From positions 1 through 5,456 of the forward strand of contig CAYWXT010000312.1 of the NCBI GenBank assembly GCA_964462125.1: 5,456 nt of DNA. The letters run 5' to 3'. Below are positions 1 through 5,376 of the stretch, one piece after another. This DNA comes from JAWLFY01 sp964462125 (GTDB lineage: Bacteria > Planctomycetota > Planctomycetia > Pirellulales > Pirellulaceae). The notes under the pieces were generated by a model. It saw nothing but the letters and a program-made list of their open reading frames with translations, had not been told where the DNA came from and did not search any database. Every line of letters begins with the position of its first letter. The first letter of the stretch is position 1. The position numbers and the translations under genes are program-made.

Positions 1-324
1 GTGACGATGAGGACGCCGATCGTGAGGATTCGCAACGGAGATCTGGGAGCTGGGCGGGTCAAAAACGCCGCGGCAGCCCGAACTTTTCAGCGTGCAAGTT
101 CGGCTGGCGGCAACCAGCATCTTCCGTGAAAACGACGATGGGTGCATCTTGCAAGAGTGGAGGATCGGCCGCTGGTTCGTCTCGCTTCAGCCAATCAGCG
201 ATTATTTCAATAAATTCCCTCCCGCGCGCCTCCTTTCATGCCAGCCCTGCCGGTTGCTACCCTTGGTTCACCAGGGTGCCAGTTTTCGCCCTGAGTGTTG
301 GAGCCCTCCCGCCCAAGAACGTCC
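1..324. other. non-coding leader region upstream of ychF
   Basis: I see no convincing gene here. Rightward open frames cross the region, but their translations have no recognisable composition or motif and they run on out of frame into ychF. On the minus strand, one frame reads MRILTIGVLIV from a TTG at 35-33 to the left edge. That resembles the start of a membrane-anchored protein, but it has no Shine-Dalgarno sequence. An AT-richer patch (about 203-226) could hold the ychF promoter, although no clean -35/-10 pair stands out. A small hairpin lies at 259-277. Confidence 0.5.
259..277 (+). repeat. small hairpin in the ychF leader
   Basis: ACCCTTGG (259-266) pairs with CCAGGGT (271-277) around a TTCA loop, leaving one bulged T. 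The stem is 7 bp and sits 48 nt before the ychF ATG. Four T residues follow at 283-286 after a 5-nt gap. It could be a weak terminator for something upstream, a leader structure, or chance. The short stem and the offset T-run argue against an efficient intrinsic terminator. Confidence 0.2.
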
Positions 325-1416
325 ATGGAAGCCGGAATCGTTGGCTTGCCCAATGTCGGAAAGAGCACGTTATTCAACGCCTTGACCAGCTCGCGTGCAG
401 CCCAGAGCGAGAACTATCCATTTTGCACGATCGAGCCGAACGAAGGGATCGTCAGTGTTCCCGATGAACGTTTGGCGCGGATCACCCGATACATCGTCCC
501 CCAGAAAGTGATTCCCGCCACGTTGAAGCTGGTCGACATCGCCGGGATCGTAAAGGGGGCCAGTGAGGGCGAGGGGCTCGGGAACAAGTTCCTCAGCCAC
601 ATCCGCGAAGTGGATGCGATCGTCCAGGTGGTGCGTTGTTTTGACGACGCCAACGTGACACATGTGAGCGGGGCGGTCGATCCGCTCTCTGACATCGAGA
701 CGATCGAGACCGAGTTGATGCTGGCGGATCTGCAGTCGCTCGAGAACGCGATCGTCAAAGCCCAACGCGCGGCCCGTAGCGGGGACAAGGAGGCCAAGCT
801 GCGGGTCTCGGCGATCGAGCGGTGCCAGGCTCACTTGGAAAGCGAACAGCCGCTTCGAACGCTGGTGTTGCCTCCCCCCGAAGCGGCAGCGATCAAAAGC
901 TACGGGCTGCTGACCGCCAAGCCGATCCTGTATGTTGCCAACGTCGACGAATCGGATCTGCAGGGGTGCGATCCGTTGGTCCAGAGGGTCCGCGAGCATG
1001 CTGGGCCGGTGGGCGCGTCGGTCGTTTGCGTTTGTGCAAAGTTGGAGGCGGAGATCGCCGAACTGGACGAGCCCGATCGGGGCGAGATGCTGGCCGAGGC
1101 GGGCCTGGAGGAACCGGCACTGCACCAGATCGCGCGGGCGGCCTATCGCACACTGGGACTGCAGAGCTACTTTACCGCGGGAGACAAGGAGGTCCGCGCC
1201 TGGCCGGTGCCGGTCGGTGCGACCGCCCCTCAGGCGGCCGGTGTGATTCACAGTGACTTTGAACGAGGCTTCATCCGGGCGGAAGTCTATACGCTGGAGG
1301 ATCTGGAGGCGTACGGTAGCGAGAAGGAACTTCGCCAAGCTGGCAAACTCCGCCTGGAGGGCAAGCAGTATGTCGTACAAGACGGCGACATCTGTCACTT
1401 CTTATTCAACGTATAA
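325..1416 (+). CDS. ychF: redox-responsive ATPase/GTPase YchF (OLA1 homologue)
   Basis: Cytoplasmic P-loop NTPase of the Obg/HAS superfamily. Family members bind ribosomes, prefer ATP and act in translation and oxidative-stress responses. The 363-aa product has the same length as E. coli YchF. Visible motifs are the P-loop GLPNVGKST (7-15), G3 motif DIAG (71-74) within DIAGIVKGASEGEGLGNKFL, and the altered G4 motif NVDE (206-209), the NxxE form linked to ATP preference. His113 matches the E. coli catalytic His114, and Cys34 in YPFCTIEPN matches the redox-sensitive Cys35. A helical insert (about 130-200) and a C-terminal TGS domain (about 278-363, ending DGDICHFLFNV) complete the fold. I chose the ATG at 325 because the family starts just before the GIVGLPNVGKS strand; an in-frame GTG at 295 would add ten atypical residues. 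No strong Shine-Dalgarno sequence precedes it. All key residues are present, so it should be functional. Confidence 0.97.
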   Translation: MEAGIVGLPNVGKSTLFNALTSSRAAQSENYPFCTIEPNEGIVSVPDERLARITRYIVPQKVIPATLKLVDIAGIVKGASEGEGLGNKFLSHIREVDAIVQVVRCFDDANVTHVSGAVDPLSDIETIETELMLADLQSLENAIVKAQRAARSGDKEAKLRVSAIERCQAHLESEQPLRTLVLPPPEAAAIKSYGLLTAKPILYVANVDESDLQGCDPLVQRVREHAGPVGASVVCVCAKLEAEIAELDEPDRGEMLAEAGLEEPALHQIARAAYRTLGLQSYFTAGDKEVRAWPVPVGATAPQAAGVIHSDFERGFIRAEVYTLEDLEAYGSEKELRQAGKLRLEGKQYVVQDGDICHFLFNV

Positions 1417-1431
1417 CCGCATTTCCGCTCT

Positions 1432-1436
1432 GGGAG
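1432..1436 (+). promoter_or_regulatory. Shine-Dalgarno GGGAG for the membrane-protein gene
   Basis: GGGAG lies 8 nt before the ATG at 1445. It decides the start: the open frame extends upstream inside ychF to 1253, but that part is an out-of-frame shadow of ychF. Confidence 0.6.
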
Positions 1437-1444
1437 CTCACCTG

Positions 1445-2101
1445 ATGAAACTGTTCGCCTTGATCTTTGCCTGCATGGTCGCACTTTGCTGGGGCACGTA
1501 CGGCGCAACGCTATCCAACGCCCGGGCGCCAAAACCTGGCGAGTGGGGACCCTTCAAGCCCTATCTGTTCATCGGGATGGCGTATGTCGTGGTTGCCCTG
1601 ATTGCTGGGCCGCTGATGATGCGGTTCGCCTTCAACGACAACTTTGATTACACCGGCAAGTACGCTCCGGCGATGAAATGGGGGTTCTTGGCCGGCTGTT
1701 TGGGAGCCTTCGGCGCGCTGTTCTTGACGGTCTCACTGACCACTGCGGGCGGCCGACCCGCCTACGTGATGCCCGTCGTTTTCGGCGGGGCCGTCACGGT
1801 CAATGCGATCGTCGCCTACTTCTCGCTCCACGAAGGAGAACGGACCAATCCCCTGATGTGGGTCGGGATGGCACTGGTCGCCATCGGGATCGTCTTCACC
1901 GCCAGCTTCACCCCTCACGGCCACCCGCCCGCGAAGCCGGCGACCGAGTCGGGGGTGACCGAGACGACCGGCGATTCAACGGCCGGTCCTGCGATGCCCG
2001 GCAGCGCGACGGTCGTGGTGGGAGCCAAACCGGACGAACCGGTCGGCGGGAACGACACGGACGTGGAAACAACGCGGGACGAGTCCTCCCCACCGGAATG
2101 A
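1445..2101 (+). CDS. EamA/DMT-like small membrane protein with disordered C-terminal tail
   Basis: 218-aa inner-membrane protein of unproven substrate. Hydrophobic segments lie at about residues 3-22, 40-59, 78-99, 106-126 and 136-155, giving five predicted helices. The first contains CWGTYGAT, which resembles the WGTY-type motif in helix 1 of drug/metabolite transporters. The third and fourth segments are Gly-rich and surround TTAGGRPAYVMPVVFGG. Classical DMT carriers have ten helices in two EamA repeats, so this is one repeat and would need to dimerise if it is a carrier. Residues about 157-218 form a hydrophilic, acidic tail rich in Pro, Thr, Gly, Asp and Glu, unlike a transporter core. 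The start has a good ribosome site 8 nt upstream. It begins 28 nt after ychF and ends 10 nt before the next gene, so a shared transcript is likely. The transport role is inferred from the membrane pattern only. Confidence 0.85.
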   Translation: MKLFALIFACMVALCWGTYGATLSNARAPKPGEWGPFKPYLFIGMAYVVVALIAGPLMMRFAFNDNFDYTGKYAPAMKWGFLAGCLGAFGALFLTVSLTTAGGRPAYVMPVVFGGAVTVNAIVAYFSLHEGERTNPLMWVGMALVAIGIVFTASFTPHGHPPAKPATESGVTETTGDSTAGPAMPGSATVVVGAKPDEPVGGNDTDVETTRDESSPPE

Positions 2102-2111
2102 TTGACCCGGC

Positions 2112-2495
2112 ATGATGGCAAGGGGTTCCAACCGTTCGACCGACGAACAAGCCGCGTGGGATCGCGTTCACGCGATCGATGCGGCGGTCGCGCACCTCTG
2201 GATGGTGCGCACCTTCCTCAAGCACTGTGACGAATCGGAGGATGACGAAGACCTCCGGGAGATCGTCCGGGACGTCTACGACTTCATCCTCGCATTGGGC
2301 TCCCTCGAGGATGTCGAGGACCCGCAAAAGTATCTCAAGCAGGCCAAGAAGAAGCACTCCCGGCTTCGCCGCGCGACGGAGTTTTATGAGCAGATCCAGC
2401 CTGAGGTGAGCGGCCACACGAACTTCGTGATGGCGGCCAAGTCGCTGCGGATCGCCACCGATCGGATCGCGGAGAATCTCCCGCGGCCGGCGTGA
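2112..2495 (+). CDS. small charged helical protein of unknown function
   Basis: 127-aa soluble protein that I cannot assign to a named family; it resembles small conserved planctomycete hypotheticals seen elsewhere, from memory only. It has no signal peptide or membrane segment. Predicted helices cover about 11-38 (AWDRVHAIDAAVAHLWMVRTF), 47-64, 72-95 (Lys/Arg-rich, KYLKQAKKKHSRLRRATEFY) and 103-123. A short acidic stretch, DESEDDED (40-47), separates the first two. One Cys (39) follows a His (38), but there is no metal-binding or catalytic pattern. The start is ATGATG at 2112/2115, and either ATG could serve. No good Shine-Dalgarno sequence is present, so translation may be coupled to the upstream gene that ends 10 nt earlier. 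The stop lies 6 nt from the stop of the convergent hydrolase. A coding region is supported by its clean fit between neighbours and its protein-like composition. Confidence 0.8.
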   Translation: MMARGSNRSTDEQAAWDRVHAIDAAVAHLWMVRTFLKHCDESEDDEDLREIVRDVYDFILALGSLEDVEDPQKYLKQAKKKHSRLRRATEFYEQIQPEVSGHTNFVMAAKSLRIATDRIAENLPRPA

Positions 2496-2501
2496 AGGCG
2501 C

Positions 2502-3308
2502 TCATCGGTCGCTGGCGTAGCGCTGCAGGAACGCGGCGGCGGCGTCAGCGACGAAGGTGAGATCGCGCGGATTGTCCATCAATAAATGGTCGGCGCCGAC
2601 CAGCGCCACCAGGCTGGCGGGGATCTCCCCGGCGCCGCCCTGGATAAGACCCTGGATACGAATCGCGTGGTCAAACCCGACCGTCGTGTCGGCCGGGGAA
2701 TGAAACAGCAGCGTGGGGACGGTGACCCTGGCGATGTGGCTGGGCAGGTCCTGCTGGCGAAAGTCCTCCAGCATCTGCCGGCCGATGGTCCAGCGCCGCC
2801 CTCCGATGGTGACATGCCCGACCCCGTCGCGTTCGATGGCGGGGGCCCGTTGTGCGAGCAGCGTTGCCAGGTGCTCGGTGTCGCTCGGGGCGGCGACGGT
2901 CACGACCGCTTGCAGGGCATCACGCGAGTCGGCCGTAGCGGCGCCAGCGAACGCCAACGACGCCGCACCGCCGAAGCTGTGTCCGACGAGCGCCGAAACG
3001 GGCCCGATTTCTCGCGTGGCGAAGTCGATGGCGGCATGGAGATCGCGGAGATTGGAGCTGAAGTTGGTGCTGGAGAAATCGCCTTCACTATCACCCAGGC
3101 CGGTCATATCGAACCGCAGCACGGCGAAGCCGCGATCGGCCAACCCGCGGGCGATCCGCACGATCGTCTTCATGTCCTTGCTGCAGGTGAAACAAGGGCT
3201 GAAGACGACGACGGCCAGTGCATCGCGATCTTGAGGACGCTCCACGATACCGGCCAACCGCAACCCGGCCTGGTTGGCAAAGCGGACGCGATGGGAGGTT
3301 CTCCTCAC
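2502..3308 (-). CDS. alpha/beta hydrolase (stand-alone relative of hydrolase-OsmC fusions)
   Basis: 268-aa cytoplasmic serine hydrolase, probably an esterase or thioesterase of unknown substrate. The nucleophile elbow is GHSFGG (109-114, Ser111). The likely acid is Asp207 in HSPADTTVG and the likely base His241 in VGADHLL, so the triad looks complete. CFTCSKDMKTIVRIARGLADRGFAVLRFD (39-67) followed by TGLGDSEGDFSSTNFSSN is the signature of the hydrolase half of bifunctional alpha/beta hydrolase-OsmC proteins (about 400 aa). Here the protein ends where the OsmC peroxidase-like domain would begin, and none follows. The start is a GTG at 3308. No in-frame start exists upstream, because the flotillin TAA is only three codons before it. 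The gene begins 6 nt after floA and is surely co-transcribed and probably translationally coupled with it. Two cysteines (39, 42) flank the strand next to the oxyanion region and are typical of the group. Confidence 0.92.
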   Translation of the reverse strand: MRRTSHRVRFANQAGLRLAGIVERPQDRDALAVVVFSPCFTCSKDMKTIVRIARGLADRGFAVLRFDMTGLGDSEGDFSSTNFSSNLRDLHAAIDFATREIGPVSALVGHSFGGAASLAFAGAATADSRDALQAVVTVAAPSDTEHLATLLAQRAPAIERDGVGHVTIGGRRWTIGRQMLEDFRQQDLPSHIARVTVPTLLFHSPADTTVGFDHAIRIQGLIQGGAGEIPASLVALVGADHLLMDNPRDLTFVADAAAAFLQRYASDR

Positions 3309-3314
3309 GGCCGG

Positions 3315-4436
3315 TTACGATTCCGGGATTGTCGCGGCGTTGACACGTCCCGCCCGGAATGCCTCCGCCATCGCTTTGGGAACCTCCGCCTCGGCCAAGA
3401 CCAACCGCGATCGGTTCTCGGTCACCCGCGCCTTCATCTGCTGCTCGACAGCGATCGCTTCGGCCCGCCGGCGTTCCGCCTTGGCCCGGGCGACGCGAAC
3501 ATCGGCTTCGGCCTGATCGGTCTGCAGCCGCGCCCCGATGTTCTCTCCCACGTCAATGTCGGCGATATCGATCGAAACGATCTCGAAGGCGGTCTGCGCG
3601 TCGAGCCCGCGCGAGAGCACCACGCGGGTGATCATGTCGGGGTTTTCGAGCACATTGAAATGGGATTCCGCCGATCCGATGGAGCTGATGATCGCCTCGC
3701 CGACGCGGGCGATGATGGTGTCTTCGGTCGCCCCGCCGATCAGCTGTTCCAGATTCGTGCGGACCGTCACTCGCCCACGGACCTGCAACTCGATTCCATT
3801 CTTGGTGATCGCGCTGAGCGTCGTCTTGCCGCTCCGCCGGGGGTCGGGGCAGTCAATGACCTTGGGGTAGACACTCGTCTGGACCGCATCGAGCACGTCG
3901 CGTCCGGCCAGGTCGATGGCCGATGCCTGATCGAAGTCGAGTGGGATTTCGGCGCGATGGGCGGCGATGATGGCGTGGATCACGTTCATCACGTTGCCGC
4001 CCGCCAAATAGTGCGCCTCCAACCGCCGGGTGCTGATCCCGTCGTCGCGGCTGACATTCAATCCCGCCTGGGCCGACATCACCTTCGCCTGGACGATGAC
4101 GTTCGGATTGACTTTGGTAAAGTGCATCCGGATCAGACTGAACAGCGACACGTCGGCGACCGACATGTACGCCTGGAACCAAAGCTTCCCGTAGCGGACG
4201 AAAAAGAAACCCAATACGGCGAACAGCAACAGCAGAAAGAGGATGCCGACCAGCATCAACAGGGCACTGAAGCCAGGGCCCGCTTGGCCCAGCATCGCCG
4301 GAGCGGGCAACGACGATTCGGCAGCGAATGATTCCACAGCGGACAAATCTCCCGCGGATGACGGCGGACCGACGAACAAGGCAGAGCCAGCGGTGGAGGC
4401 GAGGAGAGTAAAAGAAGGCAGGGGGGACTTGAGCAC
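3315..4436 (-). CDS. floA: flotillin-like membrane-microdomain protein FloA (SPFH/YqfA family)
   Basis: FloA scaffolds functional membrane microdomains in bacteria. From the GTG at 4436 the product is 373 aa. It has a possible signal-like stretch (about 8-22), a strong membrane segment (56-80, LLMLVGILFLLLLFAVLGFFF), an SPFH core (about 94-300), then an Ala/Glu-rich helical region (about 305-363, including QTDQAEADVRVARAKAERR). Hallmarks are LEAHYLAGGNV, AAIDLAGRDVLDAVQ-type sequence (here SAIDLAGRDVLDAVQTSVYPKV), ARVGEAIISSIGSAESH and FEIVSIDIADIDVGENIGA. The segment CPDPRRSGKTTLSAITKNG is longer than in Bacillus and looks planctomycete-type. The start is uncertain: GTG 4436 has GGAGA 8 nt upstream. 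ATG 4481 and ATG 4547 give longer forms, and ATG 4295 (326 aa) matches Bacillus length but has no ribosome site. After EVPKAMAEAFRAG only ten residues remain, about 25 fewer than B. subtilis FloA, so the usual MDY...ADTEMR tail is missing. No NfeD partner gene is adjacent. Confidence 0.95.
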   Translation of the reverse strand: MLKSPLPSFTLLASTAGSALFVGPPSSAGDLSAVESFAAESSLPAPAMLGQAGPGFSALLMLVGILFLLLLFAVLGFFFVRYGKLWFQAYMSVADVSLFSLIRMHFTKVNPNVIVQAKVMSAQAGLNVSRDDGISTRRLEAHYLAGGNVMNVIHAIIAAHRAEIPLDFDQASAIDLAGRDVLDAVQTSVYPKVIDCPDPRRSGKTTLSAITKNGIELQVRGRVTVRTNLEQLIGGATEDTIIARVGEAIISSIGSAESHFNVLENPDMITRVVLSRGLDAQTAFEIVSIDIADIDVGENIGARLQTDQAEADVRVARAKAERRRAEAIAVEQQMKARVTENRSRLVLAEAEVPKAMAEAFRAGRVNAATIPES

Positions 4437-4444
4437 CGTAGCAT

Positions 4445-4449
4445 TCTCC
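4445..4449 (-). promoter_or_regulatory. Shine-Dalgarno GGAGA favouring the floA GTG start
   Basis: Read leftward, CGGAGAATGCTACG precedes the GTG at 4436, so GGAGA lies 8 nt before the start. Neither ATG 4481 nor ATG 4295 has a comparable site. The ATG at 4444-4442 within the same stretch is in another frame and opens only a short shadow reading frame. Confidence 0.4.
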
Positions 4450-4594
4450 GTCGGGGTACGGCATCGGACTGGGCCGATCATGGCCGGTCGTCGCCAATCA
4501 TTCCGAACATCGGCATTCCGCTCCGCGGCGGAATCCGCCATAATCATAGGGCTTGGCGCAAGCTCCGGAAAGTCAGGGCGGGGTGCGAAAAATC

Positions 4595-4649
4595 TGACCC
4601 CATCGTTTCGAAACGGTTAATCTTAAAGAAAGGACGACCGTCGGGGTCA
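4595..4649. repeat. TGACCCC/GGGGTCA inverted repeat in the floA divergent intergenic region
   Basis: TGACCCC at 4595-4601 and its exact complement GGGGTCA at 4643-4649 flank 41 bp. That interval contains a 12-bp palindrome, an AT-rich patch and purine runs. GGGGTCAGA-type ends recall the short repeats often found near REP-associated (Y1) transposases, but no such transposase is in the window and no second copy was seen here. It could equally be a regulator site between two divergent genes. A 7-bp arm pair can also occur by chance. Confidence 0.4.
4604..4615. repeat. perfect 12-bp palindrome CGTTTCGAAACG
   Basis: CGTTTCGAAACG is fully self-complementary, with an imperfect extension (A4602 pairs with T4617, and T4603-G4616 form a wobble). 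It lies just downstream of a putative floA -10 element (read leftward), a position where a dimeric repressor could act. Operator function is inference. Confidence 0.4.
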
Positions 4650-4650
4650 A
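4620..4650 (-). promoter_or_regulatory. candidate sigma70-like promoter for floA
   Basis: Read leftward, TTGACC (4650-4645) resembles a -35 box and TAAGAT (4625-4620) a -10 box matching TATAAT at 4 of 6 positions. The spacer is 19 bp, longer than optimal. This would give a leader of about 180 nt to the GTG at 4436, or about 70 nt to the ATG at 4547. The -35 box overlaps the right arm of the inverted repeat. Planctomycete promoters are poorly defined, so confidence is low. Confidence 0.22.
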
Positions 4651-4659
4651 ACACGAGGC

Positions 4660-4664
4660 AGGAG
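4660..4664 (+). promoter_or_regulatory. Shine-Dalgarno AGGAG for the small gene at 4672
   Basis: AGGAG lies 7 nt before the ATG at 4672 but only 4 nt before the ATG at 4669. The spacing favours the second ATG of the ATGATG pair. Confidence 0.6.
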
Positions 4665-4671
4665 CAGAATG

Positions 4672-4989
4672 ATGCGGCAGAATTGGAAACCGGGGGATTG
4701 GGCGGTTTATCGCAAGAGCAAGCGGAGCGTCTCACCGGGACGGCGAGCGGCGAACGTGGTCGCCAGCTCCAAGGGGGAGACCTACACCTATGTGGTGGAC
4801 AAATTTTGGGTCGTGGAAGCGACCTTGCCCGACGACCGACTGCGGCTCCGTACCGCCCGGGGGAAAACGCACGAGATCAGTGCGGACGACCCAAGTCTCC
4901 GCCGTCCCAGCTGGCTGCAGCGCCTTTTATGGCGGAATCGCTTTCGCACGGTCGAGCAGAGCTTGCAGAGGCCCCACTTCGCGGCGTGA
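4672..4989 (+). CDS. small basic Trp-rich protein of unknown function
   Basis: 105-aa soluble protein with no signal peptide or membrane segment; I recognise no named domain. The pattern WKPGDWAVYRKSKRSVSPGRR (5-25), then YTYVVDKFWVVEATLPDDRLRLRTARGKTHEISADDPSLRR (38-78), looks like a small all-beta barrel (KOW/SH3-like or Tudor-like). That is suggested by the GDWAVY strand, the V-x-x-V strand and the RLRLRTARGKTHEI hairpin. A basic, Trp-containing C-terminal helix follows (about 80-98, PSWLQRLLWRNRFR). Similar short proteins seem common in planctomycetes, but this is memory and not a search. The start at 4672 is chosen from AGGAG spacing; 4669 adds one Met. It is divergent from floA and may share the intergenic control region. 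Its stop is 6 nt from that of the next, convergent gene. A nucleic-acid-binding role is possible from the fold guess and charge, but unproven. Confidence 0.8.
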   Translation: MRQNWKPGDWAVYRKSKRSVSPGRRAANVVASSKGETYTYVVDKFWVVEATLPDDRLRLRTARGKTHEISADDPSLRRPSWLQRLLWRNRFRTVEQSLQRPHFAA

Positions 4990-4995
4990 TACGAT

Positions 4996-5250
4996 TCATG
5001 CCCGTTTGGCGAGTGCGTTGGCAACCTTTTCCGGGTCGTCGGAGGCGACCAGGTATTCGATCTGATCCGCGGGGAGGCCGATTTTCTCGAGGTGGCTCGC
5101 CAGCCGCTTCCAGACCTGGGCCCGCTTTTTTCCCTCGCTCAGATACAGCTCGCCGACCGCTTCCTGAGCCTTTTGCAGCCCGATCGCGTCGCGATGCTTG
5201 TAGTAGTTCTTGATGATCCGTTCTTGGTGGCGGTTATGCGATGCGGACAT
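4996..5250 (-). CDS. small Lys-rich helical protein of unknown function
   Basis: 84-aa soluble protein, not assignable to a named family. It begins MSASHNRHQERIIKNYYKHR and contains DAIGLQKAQEAVGELYLSEGKKRAQVWKRLASHLEKIGLPADQIEYLVASDDPEKVANALAKR. Predicted helices lie at about 6-19, 21-38, 42-57, 61-69 and 73-82. The KNYYKHRDAIGLQK and LYLSEGKKRAQVWKR stretches look conserved-style, and I recall comparable short planctomycete hypotheticals. No membrane segment, Cys residue or catalytic motif is seen. The ATG at 5250 gives a compact protein; a GGAG lies 12 nt upstream, rather far for efficient initiation. It is tail to tail with the 4672 gene and head to head with aroH, so it has its own transcript, whose promoter would lie in 5251-5376. 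The function is unknown. Confidence 0.82.
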   Translation of the reverse strand: MSASHNRHQERIIKNYYKHRDAIGLQKAQEAVGELYLSEGKKRAQVWKRLASHLEKIGLPADQIEYLVASDDPEKVANALAKRA

Positions 5251-5318
5251 GCTCGGCGAGTTCTCCGACGTGGCGTCTTGGTTCGACAGACCGATTATCG
5301 GCAGCCCCTTTGGTGTTC

Positions 5319-5324
5319 TATAGT
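5319..5324 (+). promoter_or_regulatory. candidate -10 box for aroH
   Basis: TATAGT matches TATAAT at five of six positions and lies 52 nt before the aroH ATG. The hexamer at 17-bp spacing (TATCGG, 5296-5301) is a poor -35 box, so this is only a suggestion. Confidence 0.25.
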
Positions 5325-5376
5325 AAGCCGAGTCGGAATCGAAGACCCAGTTCCTTTTCCTGGAAAGTGCCCAAGC

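Noticed and set aside
259..286. Intrinsic terminator before ychF
   Set aside because: The stem is only 7 bp with a bulge, and the T-run is short and separated by 5 nt. It is kept only as a low-confidence hairpin.
822..1256. Rightward open frame in a second frame of ychF
   Set aside because: The Gly/Arg/Ala-rich low-complexity translation is typical of a shifted frame in GC-rich DNA.
370..1398. Leftward open frame (342 codons) opposite ychF
   Set aside because: It is the antisense shadow of a fully conserved YchF coding region. No motif or ribosome site supports it.
1253..1444. N-terminal extension of the membrane protein into ychF
   Set aside because: This part translates ychF out of frame. 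GGGAG and a hydrophobic first helix point to the ATG at 1445.
2586..4331. Long rightward open frame (581 codons) opposite the hydrolase and floA
   Set aside because: It is antisense to two genes with clear family motifs. Its translation is rich in Arg, Asp, Gly, His and Gln without any recognisable domain, as expected from a GC-biased reverse frame.
4544..4735. Leftward 63-codon frame across the floA/4672 intergenic region
   Set aside because: It overlaps the start of the 4672 gene, has no family resemblance, and covers the inverted repeat that better explains the region.
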